Below the pieces are notes generated by a model. That model was not told where the DNA came from, ran no database searches, and was given only the letters and a program-made list of their open reading frames with translations. DNA of 64,000 nt from contig JAVKDO010000019.1 in assembly GCA_040222235.1 (NCBI GenBank), positions 1 through 64,000 on the forward strand, given 5' to 3'. Shown one piece after another: positions 1 through 8,298 of the stretch. The position numbers were made by a program, and so were the translations under genes. Positions within the stretch are counted from its first letter, which is position 1. Each line of letters begins with the position of its first letter. The DNA comes from UBA6059 sp040222235. GTDB taxonomy: Bacteria; Bacteroidota; Bacteroidia; Cytophagales; Cyclobacteriaceae.

Positions 1-137
1 ACCAGAATAAAAGCCTGTCTCATAGATAGACCTGCCCCAAAAATGAACCCATATTACCAGGCAACACCCACCGCATCTGCCACCAGCTTGAAGTAACTAA
101 AAAAAAGCACTCATATTAGCGAGGTGAATAATGGGGG

Positions 138-1022
138 TTAAGAGCGCTTTCGATTGACCAGGTATACACCAGCTAGTATAGCGGCCATGCTGATATAGTG
201 CACTAGGTATAGCTCCTCTCCATCTACCACACCCCATATGACTGCAACTATCGGAATAATATAAGTCACGGAACTGGTAAAGACTGGAGTGGTCATCTGT
301 ACAAGGTTGTTGAAGATGATCAACGCCAGCGCAGTGCCAACGACACCCAGCGTCATGACATAACCAAAGGCCAACCAGGCACCCTCGGTGTGCTGCATAG
401 TGTCTAGGAAGGGCGTAAATCCGAACAACACCATTCCTGCTAAGGGACCCATGAACAATAGCGATACACTCGTAATGGTCAGGGCCTTGAGATCCGCCAA
501 GTAGTACTTGATGACATTGAGATTGACACCATAAAAGATAGTCGCCAGTACCACAAACAGGGCGTAGTAATTGAAGTTGGAAAACTCACCTGAGCTACCG
601 CTTAATATCAGCGCTACAGTCCCAGCAAAGCCGATGATCATACCTGTGAGCTTACCAGGAATATACTTTTGCTTGAAAAAAGCAATGCCCATCACTAGCA
701 CAAACAGCGGTGTTAGGGCATTGAGCACACCAGTCAGACTGCTGTTGAGCTTGGTCTGGGCTATCGCAAAAAAGAAGGCTGGAAGCAGGCTCCCCATCAA
801 ACCAATGATGAAAAGTAGGGCTAGGTGATTGCGTTTGATTCTGTAGAATCGACTAATGGCGATAGGGGCCAAAAACAAAGAAGCCGCGGCAATCCGAAGT
901 GATCCAAGCTCCATCGGAGAAAAAACCTCCAATCCTCGCTTGATCAGAATAAATGAGCTCCCCCAAATAAGAGAAAGAACAATGAGCATGAACCATGCAA
1001 GGAGACTTGGGCTTTTCTCCAT
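138..1022 (-). CDS. EamA/DMT-family membrane transporter
   Basis: Inner-membrane protein of the drug/metabolite transporter superfamily, about 294 residues with roughly ten hydrophobic segments in two repeated EamA halves (about residues 12-145 and 157-290). The N-terminal WGSSFILIKRGLE segment and the helix ending LNALTPLFVLVMG are typical of the family. The substrate cannot be told from sequence; family members export amino acids or other small metabolites. The ATG at 1022 lies 3 nt after the dusB stop; a GTG one codon earlier (1025) is also possible. It is probably the distal gene of a dusB-EamA operon. Confidence 0.85.
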   Translation of the reverse strand: MEKSPSLLAWFMLIVLSLIWGSSFILIKRGLEVFSPMELGSLRIAAASLFLAPIAISRFYRIKRNHLALLFIIGLMGSLLPAFFFAIAQTKLNSSLTGVLNALTPLFVLVMGIAFFKQKYIPGKLTGMIIGFAGTVALILSGSSGEFSNFNYYALFVVLATIFYGVNLNVIKYYLADLKALTITSVSLLFMGPLAGMVLFGFTPFLDTMQHTEGAWLAFGYVMTLGVVGTALALIIFNNLVQMTTPVFTSSVTYIIPIVAVIWGVVDGEELYLVHYISMAAILAGVYLVNRKRS

Positions 1023-1025
1023 CAC

Positions 1026-2021
1026 CTAAGCCATGGCATAAACTCCCTCAAATTCTTCGAGGATTTCATCTAATGTGGCAAGTATATCCGCGTAAACATC
1101 ACTCTCTACTAATCGCTTGCGATAAGGCTTGAAATGAGGAATCCCTCGGAAATAGTTGGTATAATGTCTGCGCATCTCTAAGATACCCTTCATCTCACCC
1201 TTCCACTGAACGGAGAAGTCCAGATGCTTCCTAACTGCTTCGATGCGATCTCTAAGAAGTGGAAGTGGCAAATGCACCCCTGTATTCATGAAATGCTTAA
1301 TCTCGTTGAATATCCAAGGGTAGCCAATCGCCGCGCGACCGATCATGATACCATCTACGCCGTAGCGATTGCGGTATTCTACTGCCTTCTCTGGGGAGTC
1401 GATATCACCATTGCCGAAAATCGGAATATGGATATCTGGATGATTTTTTACCTCTGCAATATGACTCCAGTCCGCTTCACCTTTGTACATCTGCTGTCTG
1501 GTGCGACCATGGATACTCAATGCCTGAATACCTACATCCTGTAGCCTTTGGGCTACTTCTACAATCTTAATGGTATTGTGATCCCAGCCCAATCTTGTCT
1601 TAACAGTAACCGGCTTATCTACTCGCTTGACGATCTCAGCGGTCATGGCTTGCATTTTCGGTAGATCAAGTAGAATACCAGCCCCTGCACCCTTACAAGC
1701 TACTTTCTTTACAGGGCAGCCATAGTTGATATCTACGATTTCGGGATTAGCAGCTTCAGCGATAGCGGCTGCCTCTCGCATCGAGTCTATTTTATCCCCA
1801 AAGATCTGGATTCCGATAGGTCGCTCGTAATCATAGATGTCAAGCTTCTGCACACTTTTCTCAGCATCCCGAATAAGCCCTTCGGATGAGATGAACTCAG
1901 TGTACATCAGGTCAGCGCCATTGGCCTTGCACACTGCCCGAAACGGAGGATCACTCACGTCCTCCATTGGCGCTAACAACAATGGAAAATCACCTACCTC
2001 TATGTCTCCTATCTTCACCAT
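1026..2021 (-). CDS. dusB: tRNA-dihydrouridine synthase DusB
   Basis: Flavoenzyme that reduces uridine to dihydrouridine in the tRNA D-loop using NAD(P)H. The 331-residue length fits the family. The FMN-barrel start LLLAPMEDVSDPPFR lies at residues 13-27. The catalytic cysteine is Cys102 in NYGCP, followed by the GAGAGILL loop. FGNGDIDSPEKA and GVDGIMIGRAAIGYPWIF are the phosphate-binding strands of the TIM barrel. The C-terminal helical RNA-binding part (about 245-325) is present. Its start lies about 100 bp from the divergent CPBP protease gene. Confidence 0.95.
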   Translation of the reverse strand: MVKIGDIEVGDFPLLLAPMEDVSDPPFRAVCKANGADLMYTEFISSEGLIRDAEKSVQKLDIYDYERPIGIQIFGDKIDSMREAAAIAEAANPEIVDINYGCPVKKVACKGAGAGILLDLPKMQAMTAEIVKRVDKPVTVKTRLGWDHNTIKIVEVAQRLQDVGIQALSIHGRTRQQMYKGEADWSHIAEVKNHPDIHIPIFGNGDIDSPEKAVEYRNRYGVDGIMIGRAAIGYPWIFNEIKHFMNTGVHLPLPLLRDRIEAVRKHLDFSVQWKGEMKGILEMRRHYTNYFRGIPHFKPYRKRLVESDVYADILATLDEILEEFEGVYAMA

Positions 2022-2124
2022 TACAATCGAATTCGTATGCTATCAGATTAGCAATTACCCATTGGAGGCTCCATTTGGCAACCCTAATCTTGCTAACTTT
2101 TCGGCTGCAAAAGTACACCGCTCT

Positions 2125-3066
2125 ATGAACATCGACAACCCGGCAGACACAACTGACAAAACCAACCATTGGTTCAACCTGCTGATGATCGTGATTTATG
2201 CTGTGACAGGTCTGTTCGTAGGAAATTTTGTAGGTCTCATTGCCGTCTTGCCTTTTTATGGATTTGATCCAATGGAGGCGCTAGTGCAGATCACCAACGT
2301 CAGCAATCCTGACTCACGACTTCCTTTGATGATCATGCAGGGACTCACCGCGCTTTTTGCTTTCATACTGGCACCCTACTGGTTTTTGCGGAAGTATAAG
2401 ACCTCAAGCATTACAAAGCTTTTCACCACACCTTCTGATTTTCTACTCCCTACAGTTGTGGTAGTAGCGATCACAATCAGTTTTATGTTTGTGAACAGCA
2501 TATTCATCGAATGGAACCAAGGCATAGATTTTCCTGAGGCACTAGACTGGTTTGAACAGTACGCGATGGAGCAGGAGGAAACACTCGAAAAGGTGACCAT
2601 CTTCCTTACCTCATTTGATAATATATGGCAGTTTCTTATCGCGTTTGTAGTGATCGCCATGATCCCTGCGGTTGGTGAGGAGCTGCTCTTCCGAGGAATT
2701 ATTCAGAATGAGTTCTTCAATGCTACCAAGAATATCCACATCGCGATCTGGGGATCAGCCTTCTTTTTCGCATTCTTCCACCTTCAGTTTTATGGTCTGG
2801 TACCCCGAATGCTGCTCGGCGCATTGTTTGGTTATCTCTATTATTGGTCGGGCAGCCTGACCTATGCCTCCATTGCGCACTTCGTCAACAATGGATTTAC
2901 CCTAGTGATGCTTTACCTTCATCAGCAAGGCTTGATCTCATTTGACATTCAGGAAACCGAATCCACACCTTTGGAAACCGTCGTTATTTTCCTTATCATC
3001 GGTGGAATTCTTACTTATATCTTCGTTCGCTACCATCAAAAGAAACTGACACCACTAAATGAGTAA
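2125..3066 (+). CDS. CPBP-family intramembrane metalloprotease
   Basis: Polytopic membrane protein of the CAAX protease/bacteriocin-processing (CPBP, Abi) family. All three signature motifs are present: EELLFR from about residue 185, FAFFH about 25 residues later, and HFVNN near residue 255; these supply the metal ligands and the catalytic glutamate. The open frame extends back to 1837, but that part overlaps dusB antisense and has no membrane character, so I start at the ATG at 2125 (MNIDNPADTT), giving 313 residues. Substrate unknown; relatives process prenylated or secreted peptides. The next gene overlaps its last 8 nt. Confidence 0.88.
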   Translation: MNIDNPADTTDKTNHWFNLLMIVIYAVTGLFVGNFVGLIAVLPFYGFDPMEALVQITNVSNPDSRLPLMIMQGLTALFAFILAPYWFLRKYKTSSITKLFTTPSDFLLPTVVVVAITISFMFVNSIFIEWNQGIDFPEALDWFEQYAMEQEETLEKVTIFLTSFDNIWQFLIAFVVIAMIPAVGEELLFRGIIQNEFFNATKNIHIAIWGSAFFFAFFHLQFYGLVPRMLLGALFGYLYYWSGSLTYASIAHFVNNGFTLVMLYLHQQGLISFDIQETESTPLETVVIFLIIGGILTYIFVRYHQKKLTPLNE

Positions 3067-3265
3067 ATGGCAGAAGGTCTACCAAGACAACCTGGAACAT
3101 CGAGCGGAAATAGTAAAGGCTGTCCTTGAAGACAAGGACATTCCAGCAGTAGTAGTCAGTAAAAAAGATTCGGCATATCAGTTTGGCCACTTTGAGGTAT
3201 TGGTCGAGCAGGATGATGTCATGAAGAGCATGAAAATCATAGAGGATGATGTCCATTTTGAATAG
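3059..3265 (+). CDS. DUF2007-type small protein
   Basis: Small cytosolic protein of 68 residues. The pattern LVYQDNLEHRAEIVKAVLEDKDIPAVVV is only approximate here, but the order 'residue-rich N-terminal strand, helix that starts at HRAEIVK, then FGHFEVLVEQDDVMKSMKII' is the compact ferredoxin-like fold of DUF2007 proteins (putative signal-transducing, GlnB-like). Function is not established. It overlaps the end of the CPBP gene by 8 nt and the start of cdsA by 20 nt, so translational coupling in a three-gene operon is likely. Confidence 0.75.
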   Translation: MSKWQKVYQDNLEHRAEIVKAVLEDKDIPAVVVSKKDSAYQFGHFEVLVEQDDVMKSMKIIEDDVHFE

Positions 3266-4079
3266 GTACAACAACCTCACGCAGAGGTTAATCACAGCAT
3301 TGATTGGGGCTTTTGTTCTGATCTTTTGCGTGGTGTACAGTCAATGGACCTATTTCGCAGTTTTCCTGTTTGTGACCATCATTGCCCAGTTTGAGTTTTA
3401 CAAGCTGATTGAATCAAATGGAATTGTTCCGCTGAAATACCTAGGTACTTTCTCGGGAGCCTTGATTTTTATTCTGTCTTTTTTGGTGGAAAGCAGCGTG
3501 CTCCCCTCAAATTGGTACTACTGCATTTTCCCTGTCGTATCTCTCATTTACTTCATTAAGCTATACAAGCGTGACGAGGAGAACCCATTTACCAATATAG
3601 GATTTACCTTCCTGGGCATACTTTACATCGCACTTCCTTTTGCACTATTTAATATCATTGCCTTCTCGCATGAGACCTACAGTTATCAGTTGATACTCGG
3701 CCCACTACTACTGTTATGGGCGAGTGATACAGGGGCTTATTTTGCTGGGGTCAATTTTGGTAAGACCAAACTTTTTGAGCGTGTGTCTCCTAAGAAATCA
3801 TGGGAGGGGAGCATGGGTGGTGCCATCACCTCCATTTTGATGGCCTATGTATTATCAATGTATTTTCTGGACATGATGCTTTGGCAGTGGATGGTGGTCG
3901 CTGGCATCATCATCATTGCGGGTACGTATGGTGACTTGGTTGAGTCGCTGTTCAAAAGAAGTATGGAGATCAAAGACAGTGGAACCAAACTCCCTGGTCA
4001 TGGAGGATTCTTAGATCGCTTTGACGGATTGTTGCTCTCAGTACCTTTCATCATCATTTTCTTCAAGTTGCTCAAGTGA
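3246..4079 (+). CDS. cdsA: Phosphatidate cytidylyltransferase
   Basis: Makes CDP-diacylglycerol from phosphatidic acid and CTP, the branch point of phospholipid synthesis, in the inner membrane. The protein has 277 residues and about eight membrane helices. The CDP-alcohol synthase signature is complete at residues 234-258: SLFKRS, then KDSG, then HGGFLDR. The conserved WASDTGAYFAG loop is at about 158-168. It starts inside the end of the DUF2007 gene. Together with the phosphatidylserine decarboxylase gene 1.4 kb downstream it places two phosphatidylethanolamine-pathway steps close together. Confidence 0.93.
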   Translation: MMSILNRYNNLTQRLITALIGAFVLIFCVVYSQWTYFAVFLFVTIIAQFEFYKLIESNGIVPLKYLGTFSGALIFILSFLVESSVLPSNWYYCIFPVVSLIYFIKLYKRDEENPFTNIGFTFLGILYIALPFALFNIIAFSHETYSYQLILGPLLLLWASDTGAYFAGVNFGKTKLFERVSPKKSWEGSMGGAITSILMAYVLSMYFLDMMLWQWMVVAGIIIIAGTYGDLVESLFKRSMEIKDSGTKLPGHGGFLDRFDGLLLSVPFIIIFFKLLK

Positions 4080-4129
4080 GTGTAGATCAGGATTTTGTTT
4101 AAAAAAGCTTTTAATCATGGCCGAATCAT

Positions 4130-4137
4130 TAGCTTTG
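4130..4137 (+). promoter_or_regulatory. Candidate -7 promoter box for glutamate dehydrogenase
   Basis: TAGCTTTG is a perfect match to the Bacteroidota -7 consensus TAnnTTTG. It would place the transcription start near 4143, leaving a leader of about 37 nt before the ATG at 4180. No clear -33 TTG box is seen at the usual spacing, so support is partial. Confidence 0.4.
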
Positions 4138-4179
4138 TCGCCCATAAACAACAACTTTTTAACCCTCAAATTTTAACCC

Positions 4180-5454
4180 ATGGGCTACATAGAACCGGCT
4201 CCCATAAAGGATAAGGAAAATCCTTTTGAGTCAATGATGTCTCGCTTTCGTATCGCCGCTCAGCATTTGGGCTTGGACGATGAAGTGTACGATGTACTTA
4301 AATCCCCAACCAGACAGGTTATTGTTTCGCTTCCTGTGACAATGGATAATGGATCGATTAAAGTCTTCGAAGGTTATCGTGTGATTCACTCCACTATCCT
4401 GGGACCATCGAAAGGTGGTGTGCGATACGACATGGGTGTCAACCTCGACGAGGTGAAGGCTTTGGCCGCCTGGATGACATGGAAGTGTGCTGTCGTCGAT
4501 ATTCCTTATGGTGGGGCAAAAGGTGGTATCCGCTGTAATCCGAGAGAGATGTCACCTGGTGAAATCGAAAGGTTGACAAGAGCCTATACCCAGGAAATGC
4601 ATGAGGTATTTGGTCCAGATAGAGATATTCCTGCCCCTGATATGGGTACGGGACCGAGGGAGATGGCATGGATGATGGATGAGTACTCTCGGTCAAAAGG
4701 AATGACCATCAACTCTGTAGTAACCGGTAAGCCTTTGGTACTGGGAGGGTCTCTGGGTCGTACAGAAGCTACGGGACGTGGTGTAATGATCACTGCCCTA
4801 GCAGCAATGGAAAAGTTGAAGATCAACCCTTATCAAGCAAAAATTGCCATACAAGGATTTGGTAACGTAGGTTCATGGGCGGCTCGTCTCTTAGAAGAAA
4901 GAGGAGCGAGCATCACTGCCATTAGCGACCTTTCTGGAGGTTATATCAATGAGAAAGGTATTAACATCGATGACGCTATTGCTTATAGAGACAAGAACAA
5001 CGGATCTCTAGAAGGCTTTGAAGGAGTTGATAAGATCACCAATGAAGAACTCATCGAACTCGAGGTAGATGTGCTTGTGCCAGCTGCCAAGGAGGACGTA
5101 ATACATAGTAGAAATGCTGCCAATGTAAAGGCTAAATTGATCGTAGAAGGTGCCAATGGCCCCACTTCGGCTAAGGCTGACTCTATTATCAATGATGCGG
5201 GAATTATGGCTGTTCCAGATATTTTGGCGAATGCCGGTGGTGTGACAGTATCCTACTTCGAATGGGTGCAAAACCGCCTAGGCTTCAAGTGGACTGGTGA
5301 GCGTGTCAACAGACGGTCCGATAGAATTATCAAAACAGCTTTTAACAATGTTTATCGTGTTTCTCAGGAGTATGACGTATCCTTGAGGATAGCCGCATAT
5401 ATCGTAGCTATCGACAAGGTGGCTAAGACCTATACGTATCGCGGAGGATTTTAA
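4180..5454 (+). CDS. gdhA: Glu/Leu/Phe/Val-family glutamate dehydrogenase
   Basis: Interconverts glutamate and 2-oxoglutarate plus ammonia. The protein has 424 residues, as in hexameric 50-kDa subunits. The dimerisation/substrate domain contains GPSKGGVRYD (75-84) and PYGGAKGG (109-116, with the catalytic lysine region). GGSLGRTEATGRG follows. The Rossmann domain begins at IAIQGFGNVGSW (GxGxxG). The C-terminal half has the NAGGVTVSYFEW motif. Coenzyme preference (NAD or NADP) cannot be settled by eye. The gene lies 100 bp after cdsA with its own candidate -7 box, and 7 bp before psd. Confidence 0.93.
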   Translation: MGYIEPAPIKDKENPFESMMSRFRIAAQHLGLDDEVYDVLKSPTRQVIVSLPVTMDNGSIKVFEGYRVIHSTILGPSKGGVRYDMGVNLDEVKALAAWMTWKCAVVDIPYGGAKGGIRCNPREMSPGEIERLTRAYTQEMHEVFGPDRDIPAPDMGTGPREMAWMMDEYSRSKGMTINSVVTGKPLVLGGSLGRTEATGRGVMITALAAMEKLKINPYQAKIAIQGFGNVGSWAARLLEERGASITAISDLSGGYINEKGINIDDAIAYRDKNNGSLEGFEGVDKITNEELIELEVDVLVPAAKEDVIHSRNAANVKAKLIVEGANGPTSAKADSIINDAGIMAVPDILANAGGVTVSYFEWVQNRLGFKWTGERVNRRSDRIIKTAFNNVYRVSQEYDVSLRIAAYIVAIDKVAKTYTYRGGF

Positions 5455-5461
5455 GCAGTCT

Positions 5462-6130
5462 ATGACCATACATAAGGAAGGAAGAACCCTCTTATTTGTC
5501 ATGCTAGTGGTGCTGATGGCCATGAACTGGAGCATCAGCACATATCTGGCCCCTGATAGATTAGTTGAAAATATCATTATCGCAATAAGCATGGTGCTGT
5601 ACCTGCTTGTGCTTCAGTTTTTCAGAAATCCAACTGTCCATACACCGATCGACGATAATTTGGTTTACGCACCGGCAGATGGCAAAGTGGTCGTCATTGA
5701 AGAAACACAGGAAACAGAGTATTTCAATGAGTTGCGTAAGCAAGTCTCCATATTCATGTCTCCGGTGAATGTGCATGTCAATCGCAATCCGATTTCAGGG
5801 TTCATCAAGTATTTCAAATACCACCCAGGTAAGTACCTGGTGGCATGGCATCCAAAGTCTAGTACTGAGAATGAGCGCACCTCTATTGTGATCCAAAAGC
5901 AAAGTGGCGCTGAAGTGCTTATGCGTCAAATCGCAGGGGCAATGGCTCGTCGTATCAAGTGGTACATCAATCAAGGAGATCGGGTGGTTCAAGGCACTGA
6001 ATTTGGCTTCATCAAGTTTGGTAGTAGAGTAGACCTCTATCTGCCGCTAGATGCGGAAGTCAAAGTGACTATTGGTGATAAGACCAAAGGAGGTAAGACG
6101 GTAGTTGCCGAGTTGAAAAGTCAATCCTGA
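5462..6130 (+). CDS. psd: Phosphatidylserine decarboxylase (short, pyruvoyl type)
   Basis: Converts phosphatidylserine to phosphatidylethanolamine. The 222-residue size and domain order match the short archaeal/Bacteroidota-type enzyme: two N-terminal membrane helices (about 10-28 and 34-53), YAPADGKVVVIEE (69-81), the histidine-containing SPVNVHVNRNPISG stretch (100-113), and the self-cleavage site Gly187-Ser188 in IKFGSRVD. Cleavage there would generate the pyruvoyl cofactor. Usually listed as a phosphatidylserine decarboxylase family protein. It is 7 bp after the dehydrogenase gene and probably co-transcribed with it. Confidence 0.88.
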   Translation: MTIHKEGRTLLFVMLVVLMAMNWSISTYLAPDRLVENIIIAISMVLYLLVLQFFRNPTVHTPIDDNLVYAPADGKVVVIEETQETEYFNELRKQVSIFMSPVNVHVNRNPISGFIKYFKYHPGKYLVAWHPKSSTENERTSIVIQKQSGAEVLMRQIAGAMARRIKWYINQGDRVVQGTEFGFIKFGSRVDLYLPLDAEVKVTIGDKTKGGKTVVAELKSQS

Positions 6131-6149
6131 GCAGGTCTCACTTTACAAC

Positions 6150-6183
6150 TTTGATTTATTTTTCTATCTTGAAATAAATCAAA
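6150..6183. repeat. 12-bp perfect inverted repeat upstream of the RDD gene
   Basis: TTTGATTTATTT and its exact complement AAATAAATCAAA flank a 10-nt spacer. The repeat lies 19 nt after the psd stop and 11 nt before the RDD start. It may be an operator, or an AT-only hairpin acting as terminator for the psd operon. No T-run follows it. Confidence 0.55.
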
Positions 6184-6194
6184 AACTCACTCGC

Positions 6195-6701
6195 ATGTCT
6201 CTAACTGCCTACGCCGGTTTCTGGCTCAGATTTGTTGCCTACATTGTAGACTACATCATTATTCAGATCGCTCAGTCGATCATCATCTTTCCTCTTCTTA
6301 GCATATTTGGCATTAGCTTTTACTCCTTCAATGAAGACATTGATTGGGAATATATGTCTGAAGGAGAAATTGTAGCATTGATTGCTACGGCAATCGGAGC
6401 TGCAGGAGCTGCCATTACGATAGCACTACTGATCCAGGTATTGTACTATACATTTATGGAAGCAAGCAAATATCAGGGTACCGTGGGTAAGCTCGTCCTT
6501 GGTCTCAAAGTGACGGATATGGAGGGTAATGCGCTCGACTTTCCCAAGGCTTTCATTCGTAATCTTGCAAAGATCCTATCGGGAATGATCTTATTAATCG
6601 GCTATATCATGGCAGGATTTACTGATAAGAAGCAAGCACTACACGATATTGTCGCTGGCGCTCTGGTTGTCAGAAAAGACGAAGCTCCAGGCGACATTTG
6701 A
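6195..6701 (+). CDS. RDD-family membrane protein
   Basis: Inner-membrane protein of 168 residues with the defining RDD layout. The first helix contains GFWLRFVAYIVDYII with conserved Arg12 and Asp18. Two further hydrophobic spans follow (about 66-87 and 130-145). The cytosolic loop GTVGKLVLGLKVTDMEGN and the closing DKKQALHDIVAGALVV are typical. Biochemical function is unknown; some RDD proteins act in cation homeostasis or modify other membrane proteins. It sits alone on the + strand, tail to tail with the gene at 6704 (2-bp gap), with an inverted repeat in front. Confidence 0.85.
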   Translation: MSLTAYAGFWLRFVAYIVDYIIIQIAQSIIIFPLLSIFGISFYSFNEDIDWEYMSEGEIVALIATAIGAAGAAITIALLIQVLYYTFMEASKYQGTVGKLVLGLKVTDMEGNALDFPKAFIRNLAKILSGMILLIGYIMAGFTDKKQALHDIVAGALVVRKDEAPGDI

Positions 6702-6703
6702 GC

Positions 6704-7174
6704 CTAGAGTAAGTTCACTACTTGTTCAAGGTACTTCTGATCGACTTCATCAAAATCGTTGAGTTGATCACTATCGACATCTAGTACCCCAATGACCTTC
6801 CCGTCCTTGATGATGGGAAGAACGATCTCTGACTTAGAAGCGGAGCTGCAAGCAATGTGGCCTGGAAAAGCTTCCACATCAGGAACGATGAGGGTCTTGG
6901 CTTCAGCCCAGGCTGCCCCGCAGACTCCCTTACCTTTGTTAATACGAGTACAGGCGATAGGCCCTTGGAACGGTCCAAGTACTAACTGCTCCCCTTTGAC
7001 CATATAGAAGCCTACCCAAAAAAAGCCAAGACCATACCTAAGCGCTGAAGCGATATTGGCCAAGTTGGCGACCTTATCTTCCTCACCATAGATCAAGCCT
7101 TTGATTTGAGGCAAGAGTAATTCGTACTTTTCCTGCTTGCTTGTACCTTCTGATATGATGAGTTCTTCTGACAT
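6704..7174 (-). CDS. msrC: GAF-fold free methionine-(R)-sulfoxide reductase
   Basis: Reduces free methionine-(R)-sulfoxide (fRMsr, YebR/MsrC type). The 156-residue GAF protein keeps the three catalytic or resolving cysteines at Cys75 (GPIACTRI), Cys85 (GKGVCG) and Cys109 (PGHIACSSASKSEIVLP). Their spacing of 10 and 24 residues equals that of the E. coli enzyme (Cys84, 94, 118). The frame opens upstream inside ribD, but the ATG at 7174, 4 nt beyond the ribD stop, matches the family start. Probably second gene of a ribD operon, driven by thioredoxin. Confidence 0.9.
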   Translation of the reverse strand: MSEELIISEGTSKQEKYELLLPQIKGLIYGEEDKVANLANIASALRYGLGFFWVGFYMVKGEQLVLGPFQGPIACTRINKGKGVCGAAWAEAKTLIVPDVEAFPGHIACSSASKSEIVLPIIKDGKVIGVLDVDSDQLNDFDEVDQKYLEQVVNLL

Positions 7175-7178
7175 TTTC

Positions 7179-8192
7179 TTAAGCGTAATAGTAGTGTAGT
7201 TGATCACCAAAAACCTTCTCTATCTTATTTGGCAATCGATTCAATCGAGGAGCACTAATTCCTTTTCCAAACTCTACGTCACTGACAAACACGCGTGCTT
7301 CATCCCAAAGTTCCGCATCGATGAACTGCTGTAATGTCTTACTGCCTCCTTCGATAATGATGGAATGTATATCCTTTTGCACCAGTGCCTCGAGTATTAG
7401 ATGTGGTGTGATTTCCGGTAGGGCAATAGTGCCGTCTTGCGGCTCTTGATCTTTTACGATCCGATACGTTGGTGTGGTCTGATCAAACAGGTTACCGTCA
7501 TTCGCCAATTCCATATTTGGGTCTATCACTATACGGATAGGATTTTTGCCTTCCCAATCGCGAGTGGTCAAGCTGGGGTTATCATGCTGCGCAGTATTAT
7601 AACCGACCAATATGGCGTCTTCCTCAGCTCGCCATTTGTGCACGAGTTTGCGTGAAGAGGCATTCGATATCCATTTGGAGTCGTAGTTCTCTCTAGCGAT
7701 AAAACCGTCTGACGTTTGTGCCCATTTAAGGATAACATAGGGCCGATTCTTTTCGAACGCTGTGAAAAACCTTCTATTCAGCCTCCTAGCATGGTCAGAC
7801 AACACGCCAATGATAACCTCAATCCCTGCGTCTTCTAGGATAGAAATCCCTTTACCACTGACCTTAGGGTTGCTGTCAGTAGTAGCGATTACGACGCGAT
7901 CAGGCTCGAGGCTGCTCAACAATTCTGCACAAGGTGGCGTCTTACCTTGGTGGGCGCATGGTTCGAGCGTCACATAGACGGTACTACCGAGAATGTCGGC
8001 AGCATCCGCAACGGAGTTCACAGCATTGACCTCAGCGTGTGGTCCACCATACTGCTGATGCCAGCCCTCACCAATAATAAGATCCTTTTGCACGATTACA
8101 CATCCTACCATAGGATTGGGTGAGGCATACAACCGACCCAAAGTCGCCAGTTCTAGGGCACGTCGCATGTATTTCTCGTGTTGATCGACCAT
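7179..8192 (-). CDS. ribD: Bifunctional riboflavin biosynthesis protein RibD
   Basis: Deaminates diaminohydroxyphosphoribosylaminopyrimidine and then reduces the ribosyl chain, two steps of riboflavin synthesis. With the start at the ATG at 8192 the protein has 337 residues. The N-terminal deaminase has His52-Ala-Glu54 (PHAEVNAV) and the zinc cysteines Cys79 and Cys88 in LEPCAHQGKTPPC. The C-terminal RibD_C reductase spans about 145-337 (VILKWAQTSDGFIA, then IIEGGSKTLQQFID). An 18-residue upstream extension in frame lacks family similarity. No FMN riboswitch is visible in the 106 bp before it. Confidence 0.94.
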   Translation of the reverse strand: MVDQHEKYMRRALELATLGRLYASPNPMVGCVIVQKDLIIGEGWHQQYGGPHAEVNAVNSVADAADILGSTVYVTLEPCAHQGKTPPCAELLSSLEPDRVVIATTDSNPKVSGKGISILEDAGIEVIIGVLSDHARRLNRRFFTAFEKNRPYVILKWAQTSDGFIARENYDSKWISNASSRKLVHKWRAEEDAILVGYNTAQHDNPSLTTRDWEGKNPIRIVIDPNMELANDGNLFDQTTPTYRIVKDQEPQDGTIALPEITPHLILEALVQKDIHSIIIEGGSKTLQQFIDAELWDEARVFVSDVEFGKGISAPRLNRLPNKIEKVFGDQLHYYYA

Positions 8193-8298
8193 TGGCTTAA
8201 AGTTACATGGACTCTTCGAAACTATTACTCCTGACCACTCTTCCACTAGATTTTGACATCTCGGCTAGATTAGATTTTATACAAGTTAATTTTGTGCT

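Noticed and set aside
1837..2124. N-terminal extension of the CPBP protease frame
   Set aside because: It is antisense to the well-supported dusB start region and has no membrane or family character; the ATG at 2125 gives a normal-length protein.
8287..8294. TAATTTTG as a promoter for prmC
   Set aside because: It matches TAnnTTTG but lies 4 nt before the GTG start, which would place the transcription start at or after the start codon; no -33 box at proper spacing.
8193..8298. FMN riboswitch in front of ribD
   Set aside because: None of the conserved RFN-element blocks is present in the 106-bp spacer.
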